From NCBI GenBank assembly GCA_903834675.1, contig CAILKC010000219.1, forward strand, positions 1-16,982: a DNA stretch of 16,982 nt. The letters run 5' to 3'. This DNA is from an uncultured Victivallales bacterium. Its GTDB lineage: Bacteria; Verrucomicrobiota; Lentisphaeria; Oligosphaerales; JAFGRS01. The translations under genes and the position numbers were made by a program. The notes below the pieces were generated by a model that saw only the letters and a list, made by a program, of their open reading frames with translations, was not told the origin of the DNA and ran no database searches. Positions 1 to 7,813 of the stretch are shown in pieces; the first letter of the stretch is position 1, and each line of letters begins with the position of its first letter.

Positions 1-166
1 AGCCCTGTAGGGGCGAGCTATCTGCCCTCGGTTCGCGCTGAGGTCGCATGGTCCGCCCCTTCAGGGCTCAATCTTCGCTGTGGACGGGTACCCAGGGCGT
101 TGCCCTGGGCGCCCGAAACGCCCCCTTGGGGCTGAATACCACGGCCCATCGTTATTGCACAGGTCG
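1..166. repeat. Left copy of inverted multi-hairpin repeat
   Basis: Bases 28-166 match the reverse complement of 16842-16982 along nearly their full length, with scattered mismatches. The repeat is built from short palindromes. Bases 1-21 pair imperfectly with 48-68 around an AGCCCTG-AGGGGC core. Bases 91-98 and 102-109 form a perfect 8-bp stem with a GTT loop. Bases 120-132 form a C-rich/G-rich stem. A non-palindromic end at 133-166 is also conserved between copies. Bases 1-27 have no inverted partner on the right but resemble 16942-16962 in direct orientation, so the element probably continues upstream of the window. The short open frame through it is not a credible gene. It looks like a dispersed REP-like intergenic element; I cannot name the family. 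Confidence 0.85.
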
Positions 167-204
167 AAAAGAATAGCACGACGCCAGGGATTAGCGAGTT
201 CACT

Positions 205-2163
205 TCACCTCCCGGAGCGCGGCCGTGGCGGCCGTCGGCGCCCTGGCCGTGGCGGCCGCAACGCCGCCGCCGGGCGTGCCGGTTGCGGCGTCTCGCCCCG
301 CAGGATGCGCGCGATGGCGTCAGGAGCCACCCGGGAGCGTGGCACCGCGGCCCTGAACCAGCTGCGCACGTCCTCGTCTAGGCCCATACCGTGCATGTAG
401 TTGTACACGGCTCGGCGCAAGCCATCGCCGAGGGCATCGTGGTCCACCCCGAGCGGATCGACGAAGGCGATTTCATTGCGGGCGAAGGTCGACGGTATGG
501 GGTCCAGGCGAATGCCGAAGCGCTGCGGTTCGGCGCCGATGACGCTATGCGTGGTGGCGGCGAAGCGGTGCCAGAAGGCGGAGCGGATCAGCCCCAGCGC
601 GAACATCTGGCGCAGGCGTTCGAGGGCGTCGACGGTTTCCTGTTCGGTCTCGGTTGGCACGCCGTACATCAGGTAGGCGTGGACCATGATCCCCGCGCCG
701 GTCAGGGCAGCGCAGGCCCGCACGGCCTCCGCCATGGTGATGCCCTTGTTGAGCAGTCCGAGCAGGCGCTCATCGAGGGCTTCCAGGCCGCCGGTGACCG
801 CGATGCACCCAGATTCGGCCAGTTGGCGTGCGAGGTCGGCATCGAAGGCGGCTTCGAGGCGGATATTACCCCACCAGGTAACGACCAGGCGGCGGCGGAG
901 AATCTCGGCGCCGAGGCGGCGCAGTAGCGCGGGAGGAAGGGCCTCGTCAACCAGGTGGAAAGCCTGGCAACCGGTCTGCCGGCGTAGGTCCTCCATCCAG
1001 TCGAGCACACGTTCCGGAGTCGGCTGCTCGAAGCGGTGGATGTAGTCCAGCGTGGTGTCGCAGAAGGCGCAGCGGCGCCAATAGCAGCCATGCGCCACCA
1101 TCAGCTTGGTCCAGCGCTGGCTGCTCCACAGGACCTGCATGGGGTTGAGCATCTCGGTCAGCGGCAGGTAATCGCTCAAGGGCAGCGACGTGTAGTCCGG
1201 CGCCGGCAGGTCGCCATGCCGGGGACCAGGTTCCGCGCTGCCCTCCACGAAGCGCACCGCGCCGTTCACCCTCACGAAGGTGCGCACCAGCCCGGCGTCC
1301 CCGCCACCCGCCGCCTGCCGAACGACTCCCCCCAGGGCCTGGAAGCCATCATCCAGGCAGACGTAGTCGACCTCGTCAAACAGTCCGGCGTCCTGGAGGT
1401 CGCGCAACTCGGTATTCACGTAGCCACCACCCAGGACAAGGCGGACAGCCGGGTTCAGCCGCCGACTGGCACGGGCCAGCCGCAGCGCCCCGTAGAGCGT
1501 CCCCGGAAAGGGCACCGTCAAGCCGATCAGGTCTGGCCGGTGCGCCGCCAGCGCCTCGGCCGCCACCTCATCGATCAGACGGTCGATGAGCGTCGACGGC
1601 CCATCGAGACGAGCCCGCAGCGGCGCCAACGAGGGCAGGGACTGGCAAAGCCTTTCCTCGTAGCGCGACAGACCGAATCCCGGATCGAGGCCGCGGGTGA
1701 CCGCCGCCGCAATATCATCAATGAACAAGCTGGCGAGATAGCGTGCCTGATCCGCCACCCCCAGAGTGCCGAAGGCCCAACGCAAGCTGCCGTCCTCATC
1801 GACTTCTTGCTGTCGCATGACCTCGAAGCGCGGCCCCTCGGGCAGCGTGCCCAGCCGGACCAGCCGGTAGGCCAGCGCGGGCTCCTTCCCCTGCAGAAAA
1901 CGCACCACCGGCTCGACCCAATCGATGTAAGCCTCCGCCTGGGTGACGAAGAAGGCCGTGTCCGGGGAGGCGGGGCGCTGCGCCAGCGCCTCCCGTACCC
2001 GCCTCAGCCCAGCCGCGCTGAGCAGGCGCAGCAGCAGGGCCAGTGACGCATCGGCCTGGCAAACGTCCACGCCCTGCGCCCGCAACCAGGCCGCCAGCAA
2101 CGGCGTCGCCGGATACGGGGTGTTGCCCTGCAGCAGGGGCGGAGTCATCAGCAAGACGCGCAT
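205..2163 (-). CDS. B12-binding-type radical SAM protein
   Basis: A 652-residue protein of the B12-binding radical SAM group (COG1032-like). The N-terminal half looks like a split cobalamin-binding Rossmann domain, with a strand and helix at the extreme N-terminus and a later segment containing LVLGGGYVNTE; I see no DxHxxG cobalamin-ligand motif. The radical SAM core follows, with cluster cysteines C360, C365 and C368 (spacing CX4CX2C, not the textbook CX3CX2C), then FHLVDEA at 402-408, a GGLE motif, and YGVPTETE at 500-507. The basic, proline-rich C-terminal tail looks disordered. The ATG at 2163 was chosen over an upstream ATG at 2250 because the latter lies inside the sialidase gene, while GGAG sits just upstream of 2163 and the sequence from there matches the family start. 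It follows the sialidase gene by 50 bp, probably in one transcript. Substrate unknown. Confidence 0.88.
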   Translation of the reverse strand: MRVLLMTPPLLQGNTPYPATPLLAAWLRAQGVDVCQADASLALLLRLLSAAGLRRVREALAQRPASPDTAFFVTQAEAYIDWVEPVVRFLQGKEPALAYRLVRLGTLPEGPRFEVMRQQEVDEDGSLRWAFGTLGVADQARYLASLFIDDIAAAVTRGLDPGFGLSRYEERLCQSLPSLAPLRARLDGPSTLIDRLIDEVAAEALAAHRPDLIGLTVPFPGTLYGALRLARASRRLNPAVRLVLGGGYVNTELRDLQDAGLFDEVDYVCLDDGFQALGGVVRQAAGGGDAGLVRTFVRVNGAVRFVEGSAEPGPRHGDLPAPDYTSLPLSDYLPLTEMLNPMQVLWSSQRWTKLMVAHGCYWRRCAFCDTTLDYIHRFEQPTPERVLDWMEDLRRQTGCQAFHLVDEALPPALLRRLGAEILRRRLVVTWWGNIRLEAAFDADLARQLAESGCIAVTGGLEALDERLLGLLNKGITMAEAVRACAALTGAGIMVHAYLMYGVPTETEQETVDALERLRQMFALGLIRSAFWHRFAATTHSVIGAEPQRFGIRLDPIPSTFARNEIAFVDPLGVDHDALGDGLRRAVYNYMHGMGLDEDVRSWFRAAVPRSRVAPDAIARILRGETPQPARPAAALRPPRPGRRRPPRPRSGR

Positions 2164-2167
2164 GCTT

Positions 2168-2171
2168 CTCC
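2168..2171 (-). promoter_or_regulatory. Ribosome binding site of the radical SAM gene
   Basis: GGAG on the minus strand, four bases upstream of the ATG at 2163. The spacing is a little short but the site supports this start over the upstream in-frame ATG at 2250. Confidence 0.5.
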
Positions 2172-2213
2172 AGCTTGCCTGTGAGAGAATCAGGCCTCGG
2201 GGTTCAGCCTCGC

Positions 2214-3347
2214 TTACGGCAGGCGCCAACGCGAGCAGAGCAGAGCGCACTTGTCCTCGACCGCCTGCGGTTTCTGGTAGTAGACCGAGAGCAGGTCGCC
2301 GCCGGGCAGTTCGACGGTCGCTGGGTAGCCGAGATCGCCGTCGGGTCCATCGTCGCGCAGGATCCAGTCGTGCTCCCAGTTCAGGCCACCATCGCGGCTC
2401 AGGGCAACGCGCTGACCAAAGGGCGCCTGCCGGTAACCATAGGTCAGTACCAGCGTCCCCGAGGAATGCGCCAAGAGATGCGGCGGCGAGCCGTGGAAGC
2501 CAAGCCCGCGTGGCAGGCTCCAGGTGCGCCCGTCATCCCGTGATTCCGTCTGCATGATACTGAAGTTGATCAGGCCCACCTGGGTCACATCGCCATCGGG
2601 ACCGCCGCAGTTCTGCAGCCGGATCATACCGACCAGCCGACCATCCGGCAGCTCCGCGACATGAGCTTCGTGATAGCAGCCCCAGGCCGTGCCCGCCGCC
2701 AAGGGCACCGCGCCGAGCGCCGACCAACTCGTGCCGTGGTCGGTGCTGCCCATGGCCACGATGCCACCCTTGCTCAACTGTTCGAAGGACCCGCACTCCT
2801 TGCCCAGGTACAGCAGCGACCCGTCGCGGCGCCGAATGGGCCCATGCGGCGAATTCAGCGGCGCCCTGACCGGGGCGCCCCAGGTGTCGCCAGCATCCTC
2901 GGAGACCCGCAGCCAGGCGCCTTCGAAGCGGCCCTTGGCCGCGTCGGTCATGCGCGCCATGCCGGCCGCCCACCAAGCCTGCTTCTCCGGCGGCAGCGCC
3001 TTGACGATCTTCTGAATCCAGTCCGACGAGAAGTAGCGCCGCGTATCGCTGCTGAACCAGGTCACCAGCAGGCGCCGACCACCCAGGCAGACGGCGCCCG
3101 CGTCGCGGTCGTCCAGAGGGCCGTCGTTGATCACCCGTGGCGCGCTCCAGGTGCGTCCTTCGTCCGAACTCACGCAGAGCACCGTACGGCCAAACGGACA
3201 GACGTGCTCCGCGCGCAGACCCGAGGCCACCGCCGCCAGCGTGCCGTCTTCGAGCCGCGCCACCGACGGCCAGCCGAAGTAGCCCAGGAACTCCTTGGGC
3301 ATCGAGCAGATCACCCCAGGTTCCGCCTGCAACCTTGCCGCACTCAT
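2214..3347 (-). CDS. BNR-repeat sialidase-family protein (exo-alpha-sialidase-like)
   Basis: A 377-residue six-bladed beta-propeller protein of the sialidase/BNR superfamily. Five Asp-box motifs (SxDxGxTW or close variants) are visible at residues 60-67, 149-156, 201-208, 269-276 and 317-324. The N-terminal LGYFGWPSVARLEDGTLAAV stretch and the C-terminal GYPATVELPGGDLLSVYYQ stretch are typical family landmarks. There is no signal peptide, so it is probably cytoplasmic and would act on imported oligosaccharides. Members of this fold range from true sialidases (GH33) to enzymes on other sugars, and I cannot assign the catalytic arginine triad with certainty, so the substrate is open. The start is clear: AAGGAGG at 3356-3362, eight bases before the ATG. 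It is the first gene of a two-gene minus-strand unit with the radical SAM gene. Confidence 0.9.
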   Translation of the reverse strand: MSAARLQAEPGVICSMPKEFLGYFGWPSVARLEDGTLAAVASGLRAEHVCPFGRTVLCVSSDEGRTWSAPRVINDGPLDDRDAGAVCLGGRRLLVTWFSSDTRRYFSSDWIQKIVKALPPEKQAWWAAGMARMTDAAKGRFEGAWLRVSEDAGDTWGAPVRAPLNSPHGPIRRRDGSLLYLGKECGSFEQLSKGGIVAMGSTDHGTSWSALGAVPLAAGTAWGCYHEAHVAELPDGRLVGMIRLQNCGGPDGDVTQVGLINFSIMQTESRDDGRTWSLPRGLGFHGSPPHLLAHSSGTLVLTYGYRQAPFGQRVALSRDGGLNWEHDWILRDDGPDGDLGYPATVELPGGDLLSVYYQKPQAVEDKCALLCSRWRLP

Positions 3348-3535
3348 CGCCTCTTCCTCCTTGCTGGATCTTTACCACACCACCAGGCCCTCAGCATAGC
3401 CCCGCGACCAGCGAGCCGCCAGCGCGGGTCCGCCCCCGGGCGGTTGACAAGGGCGCCTCGGGGACTGACGTTTCGCGGTGCTTGTTCGTGGCGTCCGTGC
3501 GTGCTGCCCAACCGCCCAATCGACGAGGTCCTGCC
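3348..3535. promoter_or_regulatory. Divergent intergenic region, probable promoters for both directions
   Basis: These 188 bases separate the divergently transcribed sialidase and lyase genes, so at least one promoter in each direction is expected here. On the plus strand a perfect TTGACA lies at 3444-3449, but no convincing -10 box sits 16-18 bases downstream. On the minus strand TATGCT (3398-3393) could be a -10 box, without a good -35. No operator or riboswitch is recognisable. The assignment rests on gene layout more than on promoter motifs. Confidence 0.4.
3525..3528 (+). promoter_or_regulatory. Ribosome binding site supporting a GTG start
   Basis: GAGG seven bases upstream of GTG 3536. 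It favours GTG 3536 over ATG 3551 as the start of the lyase gene. With either start the signal peptide hydrophobic core is retained. Confidence 0.45.
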
Positions 3536-6358
3536 GTGAGGTTGCTGACGATGACTGTGCTTCTGGTCCCCATGCTGTTGACCGCCGCTGCCTCGGGGCC
3601 GCCTCTGGTGCTCAGCGCTGGAGAGAGCCTGGAACCCTGGAGCGGCGGGCAGATCACGCTCCTCCCCGACGCCCGTGAGGGTCGCCCGGCGGTCCGCTAC
3701 ACCGTGCCGGAAGGCGGGCCGCGGGGGCCGGTTCTTGACTTCTCGCGCCTCTCCACGCCGCTGAGCCGCGACCTGGTTCTCACCTTCTGGTATCGCTTCT
3801 CCGGCCGGGGATCAAGTTCGCTGTTCGTCAAACTGGTCGACCCGCAGTACTCGCAGGGCTGGCAAGCGACCTGGGAGGTTCTGGATCGCACCGAGGCCAC
3901 GGGCGAGTGGGCCTTGGCAACCATCGATCTGGCCAGCGAGTGGATGAAGTGGGGTGACCAGCCGGTCGCCAGCGGCCGCTCGCTCAACTTCCGCACCGAG
4001 GGCTCTGCAGGAAGCGCCCTGACGCTGGACCTGGCGGAAGTCAGATTCAGCCCCAAGCTCTTCACCGCGACCCTGCTGGAGACGCATGTCAAGGATGGCG
4101 TCGGCACGGTACGGTTCGAACTGACCAACCTGACCACCGCGGAGCTGGTGCTGCTGACCGCGGTCGGCAAGCAGCGCAGCGAGGTCCGCCTGGCCGGCGG
4201 GACGACACAGCCGACCGAGGTCGCCGTGGCTGCGGACCCCGCACAGTGGCAGGCGCTGGCCCCGCTGGCGGCGCTCACGGCCGTGGTCTCGGTAGCCGCT
4301 CAGGGGGCGCCCGAGAGCGAGCGCCGGTTCTGCCTGAGCCTGACGAAACCCCTGCGCCTGCCGCCGCACCCGCGCCTGCTTCTCAGCGCCGCCGAGCTCC
4401 CGGCCCTCAAGGCCAAGATCGCGCGGCTGGAGTGGGCCCGGGCCGCTTACGAGGCAGAGACCAAGCGCGCCGATGGCTGGTTGACCAAGCCGGTGGAACT
4501 GCCGACGCGCGGCAGCCAATGGTGGCACTGGTATGCCTGCAAGAAGGACGGCACCAGACTCCAGACCGTGTCACAGACCGAGCACAAGTGCCCGGTCTGC
4601 GCCCAGGTCTACTCCGGCTGGCCCTACGACGACGTCGTGCTGGACCGCCTGCACGGGGCCCTGGCCGAGGGTCTGCGCTCCCTCGGCCTCGTTTACCAGT
4701 TCACCCAGGAGGCGCGCTACGCGGCCAAGGCCAAGGAAATCCTGCTTGCCTACGCCGAACGCTACGAGTCCTACCCGCTCCACAACATCCATGGCAAGCC
4801 CGCCGTCGGGGGCGCCCGTGTCGGGCCGCAGACGCTGGACGAATCTACCTGGTTGATCCCCATGTGCCAGGGCGCCGACATGATCTGGGAGACGCTCACC
4901 GACGCCGAGCGCGACCAGGCCGAGAAGGGCCTCTTCCGCCCCGCCGCCGAGGTCATCCGCCAGCACCGCATCGGCATCCATAACATCCAGTGCTGGAAGA
5001 ACTCCGCCGTGGGGTTGGTGGGGCTGTTGCTGGAGGACTCTGAACTGGTTGCCGATGCAATCGCCTCGCCGCACGGGTTTCGCGCGCAGGTGGCCCAGGG
5101 CGTCTCCGCCGATGGCCAGTGGTACGAGGGCGCCTGGGGCTACCACTTTTACACCGTCTCCGCCCTGCTTCCTTTGCTGGAAGCGGGTGAGCGCTGCGGG
5201 TTGGGCTTGTACGCCTTCGAACGTGACGGCCGTTCCTGCCGCGGCCTCTTCGATGCGCCGCTGGACCTGGCCATGCCCAATCTGGTCCTGCCGGCTTTCA
5301 ACGACTCGGGAACGGTCAGCCTCAAGAGCCAGGCCCGCTCCTACGAGTACGCCTTGGCGCGCTATGGCAAGCCGCGCTACGCCGAAGCGCTCGGACCGGA
5401 CCGGCGCAACCCCTCGGCCCTCCTGGTCGGCGTCGACGTCCTGCCCGCGGTGCCGGCCGAGGCGGGTGGCAGCCGCAATGTGACCGCCGCGGGCTATGCG
5501 ATCCTGGCTCACGGCAACGGCACCGATGCGGCCTGGCTCTGCCTCAAGTATGGGCCCCACGGCGGCGGTCATGGCCACGATGACAAACTCAACTTGCTCG
5601 CCTACCGCAAAGAGTGCGCATTCGCCATCGATCCTGGCACCGCTGCCTATGGAGTCCCGATTCAGAAGGAGTGGTTCCGCGCTACCCTGGCGCACAACAC
5701 CCTCACCGTGGACGAGCAGAATCAGAAGCCGGCCGAGGGCGCCTGCCTCGCCTTCGGCACGCAGCCGGAGCAGGGCCTGTCGGCGGTGTTGGCCGCGGCC
5801 GGACCGGTCTACCCGGGAGTCATCTACCGGCGGGCCGTGGCTCTGGTGGACACCGACCTGGTGTTGATTCTGGACCTGGTCTCGGCCGACACCGAGCACA
5901 CCTTCGATCTGGCCTGGCACAACACGGGAACCTGGACCACGCCACCCGCCGGAGTGCCGGTCCAAGCGCCGCAGAAGCCCGGCTACATGCATCTCAAAGA
6001 CACCGTCCGTGTCGAGGGTGACCTGCCCGTCATCCAGGCGTCGAAAGACCTCGCCGTGGCGTTGACCGTGACCTCGGCGCCGGGCGAGACCTGGGCCGGA
6101 CGCGGTTTTAACGCCCGGGACGAGAACCGCCCCGTCGCCATCATCCGGCGCACACACGGGCGCACCGCCCTCGTCGGCTGGGCCCTCGATCTGAGCGGGA
6201 AACTCAGGGGCGTGCGCCTCTCCGGCACCCCCGAGGATGCCTGCCTGGAAGTGGACGGCCCCGGCGGCCCAGTCCGCCTCCTGGTCAAGCCCGGAACCCC
6301 GACTCCGCTCGCGGTCGAAGCGGCCGACCGAAGGCTGGACGTCCCGGCCTGGCGTTAG
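3536..6358 (+). CDS. Exported heparinase II/III-like polysaccharide lyase
   Basis: A 940-residue predicted exported polysaccharide lyase of the alginate lyase/heparinase II/III fold. Residues 1-20 form a signal peptide (hydrophobic core, then TAAAS at the cleavage site). Residues 25-170 look like a beta-sandwich, possibly carbohydrate-binding, followed by an Ig-like linker. An alpha/alpha-toroid starts near 280 (PPHPRLLLSAAEL), and the C-terminal part is the beta-sandwich lyase domain. Likely active-site residues include H482/N489 in the HNIQCWKNS segment, the tyrosines of YEGAWGYHFY (530-539) and the His-rich HGGGHGHDDK (675-684); HNT at 720-722 is also typical. C335, H350, C352 and C355 could bind a metal. 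The GTG at 3536 has GAGG seven bases upstream; ATG 3551 is the alternative. These folds cleave uronic-acid-containing glycans by beta-elimination; the exact substrate cannot be read. Confidence 0.88.
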   Translation: MRLLTMTVLLVPMLLTAAASGPPLVLSAGESLEPWSGGQITLLPDAREGRPAVRYTVPEGGPRGPVLDFSRLSTPLSRDLVLTFWYRFSGRGSSSLFVKLVDPQYSQGWQATWEVLDRTEATGEWALATIDLASEWMKWGDQPVASGRSLNFRTEGSAGSALTLDLAEVRFSPKLFTATLLETHVKDGVGTVRFELTNLTTAELVLLTAVGKQRSEVRLAGGTTQPTEVAVAADPAQWQALAPLAALTAVVSVAAQGAPESERRFCLSLTKPLRLPPHPRLLLSAAELPALKAKIARLEWARAAYEAETKRADGWLTKPVELPTRGSQWWHWYACKKDGTRLQTVSQTEHKCPVCAQVYSGWPYDDVVLDRLHGALAEGLRSLGLVYQFTQEARYAAKAKEILLAYAERYESYPLHNIHGKPAVGGARVGPQTLDESTWLIPMCQGADMIWETLTDAERDQAEKGLFRPAAEVIRQHRIGIHNIQCWKNSAVGLVGLLLEDSELVADAIASPHGFRAQVAQGVSADGQWYEGAWGYHFYTVSALLPLLEAGERCGLGLYAFERDGRSCRGLFDAPLDLAMPNLVLPAFNDSGTVSLKSQARSYEYALARYGKPRYAEALGPDRRNPSALLVGVDVLPAVPAEAGGSRNVTAAGYAILAHGNGTDAAWLCLKYGPHGGGHGHDDKLNLLAYRKECAFAIDPGTAAYGVPIQKEWFRATLAHNTLTVDEQNQKPAEGACLAFGTQPEQGLSAVLAAAGPVYPGVIYRRAVALVDTDLVLILDLVSADTEHTFDLAWHNTGTWTTPPAGVPVQAPQKPGYMHLKDTVRVEGDLPVIQASKDLAVALTVTSAPGETWAGRGFNARDENRPVAIIRRTHGRTALVGWALDLSGKLRGVRLSGTPEDACLEVDGPGGPVRLLVKPGTPTPLAVEAADRRLDVPAWR

Positions 6359-6381
6359 TGCCTCGCCTGGCGCCACCGCGC

Positions 6382-6399
6382 CGCGGGAATGAACCCGCG
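6382..6399. terminator. Hairpin after the lyase gene
   Basis: CGCGGG and CCCGCG form a perfect 6-bp stem with a six-base loop, 23 bases after the lyase stop codon. No T tract follows, so it is not a canonical intrinsic terminator; it may be an mRNA 3'-end or processing structure. Confidence 0.3.
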
Positions 6400-6410
6400 T
6401 CCTGGTATAA

Positions 6411-6498
6411 GAGGCTCTTGCAGAACCCCGCGGCGGACCCCGAAACGGGCTTGGCGGCGCGGGCTCCAGGGCCAGACGCGGGGTTCGGCAAGAGCCTC
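6411..6498. repeat. MITE-like hairpin repeat, copy 1 (compact)
   Basis: An 88-bp element ending in 22-bp inverted repeats (6411-6432 and 6477-6498) with one mismatch, beginning GAGGCTCTTGCAGAACCCC. The interior carries a small CCCG-AAA-CGGG hairpin and a conserved stretch of about 35 bases (starting GCGCGGGCTCCAGGGCCAGA) that recurs in copy 2. Conservation with copy 2 may extend weakly to about 6545 (GGCGGTT). No clear target-site duplication flanks it and no transposase is nearby. As RNA the ends would pair into a very strong stem-loop, so an effect on the lyase mRNA 3' end is possible. It begins 52 bases after the lyase stop codon. Confidence 0.85.
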
Positions 6499-6767
6499 AG
6501 ATAGGAACCGCAGAGGGTCGAGGGGTGAAACGGCGGTTCGCATATCGGGATGTCCGGCACCAGCCGAACCCTGAACCCCCAGGACCCGAGTAGTCACCAC
6601 CCACGGAACTCACCTGCGCCCGCGCTGGCCTTTGACCCGCCGCATCTCACGGCTAGGTTGCACGCCGGGTTTACGGTTGCTGAGTGTCCAGGTTCCGTAG
6701 TCCAAAGCCTAAGGTTTGCCGCAGGCGTCGTTCGAGGTTCGTCATTCTGACTTCTGGAGGTCTCGCC
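6499..6767. other. Non-coding leader upstream of the oxidoreductase gene
   Basis: No credible gene. A 6-bp inverted repeat (GGTTCG 6535-6540 with CGAACC 6565-6570) lies here, with a nested CGGC-ACCA-GCCG hairpin at 6555-6566. I see no convincing -35/-10 pair and no known riboswitch. A promoter for the oxidoreductase gene may lie here because the gap from the lyase stop is over 400 bases. The region ends with a strong GGAGG (6756-6760) before ATG 6768. Confidence 0.4.
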
Positions 6768-7763
6768 ATGCCATTCCGCATCTGTGTCATCGGCTGCGGC
6801 GCGCTCTCGAGCCGCGCTCATGGACCCGCCTGCCGACGCTATGCCGAGCGTCACTCGGGGGTCGAACTAGCCGCCTGCTGCGACCTCGATGCGGCTCGGG
6901 CGGAGAGCTACCGGCAGGCCAACGGCTTCCAGCGGCACTACACCGACTATCGGGCCATGCTCGCCGCCGAGCGCCCCGAGGCCGTCTGCCTGATGGCGCC
7001 AGTCAGCCAGACCTGCGAGTTGTCCTGTGCGGTCCTCGAACTGGGCTTCCCGTTGCTCATGGAGAAACCACCTGGCCTTAACCGCGACGAATGCCTCGCC
7101 ATGATCGCGGTCGCCGAGCGCACTGGCCTCCCCAACCAAGTCTCCTTCAACCGGCGCTATACCCCTCTGGTGCAGGAACTCAAGACGCGTCTCATGACCC
7201 AGTTCCAGCCCGCTGACATCCAGAACCTGCGCTACGACTTTTTCCGCATCAACCGCCGCGATGCCGATTTCGCCACCACCGCCATCCACGGCATCGACAC
7301 GGCCAGCTTTCTGGCCGGCTCGCCCTACCGGCGGGTGCGCTGCCGCTACCAGGAGTTGCCGGCGTTGGGCCCGACCGTGGCGAATATCTTCCTGGATTGC
7401 GACCTGGCTTCCGGCGCCACGGTCCAGATCAACTTCTGTCCGGTCACCGGCGTCATCATCGAACGTGCCACCGTCAGCCTGTTCGACCATACCTACTTTC
7501 TGAACATCCCCATCTGGGAAGCCTATGACAGCCCCGGCCGACTGCAACACCTGGTGCGCGGGGAACGGGTCGAGGACCTCGATGGCGGCACGCTCGAAGG
7601 CGCCGGGGAGATGTACATCGCCTCAGGTTTCTACGGCGAGAACGCCAGCTTCTTCGACGACCTTAGGGCCGGGCGCCGCCCCCGCGGCGACATCCGTTCG
7701 GGCCTGCAGGCGGTGGAGCTCGCAGACTGCCTCCGCCGACGCTGCCCGGAATACGTCGCCTGA
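6768..7763 (+). CDS. Gfo/Idh/MocA family oxidoreductase
   Basis: A 331-residue NAD(P)-dependent sugar or inositol dehydrogenase-type protein, a normal length for the family, with no signal peptide and so cytoplasmic. The N-terminal Rossmann fold has the G9-C10-G11-A12-L13-S14 turn, with serine where the third glycine often sits. The family EKP motif is at residues 99-101 with the catalytic lysine K100, and the C-terminal domain has the typical HGID pair (H174, D177). The start at ATG 6768 is supported by GGAGG seven bases upstream; a longer in-frame reading from 6684 has arginine-rich non-family sequence and no such site. Substrate unknown; in this setting it may oxidise or epimerise a sugar released by the neighbouring hydrolases. 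It stands between two repeat copies and may have its own promoter. Confidence 0.92.
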   Translation: MPFRICVIGCGALSSRAHGPACRRYAERHSGVELAACCDLDAARAESYRQANGFQRHYTDYRAMLAAERPEAVCLMAPVSQTCELSCAVLELGFPLLMEKPPGLNRDECLAMIAVAERTGLPNQVSFNRRYTPLVQELKTRLMTQFQPADIQNLRYDFFRINRRDADFATTAIHGIDTASFLAGSPYRRVRCRYQELPALGPTVANIFLDCDLASGATVQINFCPVTGVIIERATVSLFDHTYFLNIPIWEAYDSPGRLQHLVRGERVEDLDGGTLEGAGEMYIASGFYGENASFFDDLRAGRRPRGDIRSGLQAVELADCLRRRCPEYVA

Positions 7764-7813
7764 GCCGATCCCAGCGCCCCAGCGCTCCTGCCTCACCTTC
7801 AGGCCGGGGAACA

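Noticed and set aside
18..203. Short 61-codon minus-strand gene inside the left repeat
   Set aside because: It reads through the palindromes and exists only because the repeat has few stops.
1036..2046. Open frame of 336 codons antisense to the radical SAM gene
   Set aside because: The low-complexity, Arg/Gln-rich product has no recognisable motif, and the minus-strand reading carries the radical SAM motifs.
2164..2250. Longer N-terminus for the radical SAM protein (start at 2250)
   Set aside because: It would overlap the end of the sialidase gene and add 29 residues unlike the family; ATG 2163 has GGAG upstream.
3444..3472. Sigma-70 promoter starting with TTGACA
   Set aside because: The -35 hexamer is perfect but no acceptable -10 box lies at proper spacing; kept only as part of the divergent region.
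4571..6376. Long open frame (601 codons) antisense to the lyase gene
   Set aside because: High GC and strong third-position bias open long antisense frames. The product shows no domain, and the plus-strand gene has a clear signal peptide and lyase motifs.
6411..6498. Integron attC site
   Set aside because: The element has inverted ends of suitable size, but the RYYYAAC/GTTRRRY core sites are not present at the ends and no integrase gene is near.
6400..6510. Target-site duplication around hairpin repeat copy 1
   Set aside because: Flanks TATAA and AGATA are only loosely alike; no convincing direct repeat, so transposition is not shown.
6285..6600. Short minus-strand frames across the first hairpin repeat
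   Set aside because: The apparent similarity to a frame across the second repeat (LAEPRVWPWSPR in both) comes from the repeated DNA, not from a conserved protein gene.
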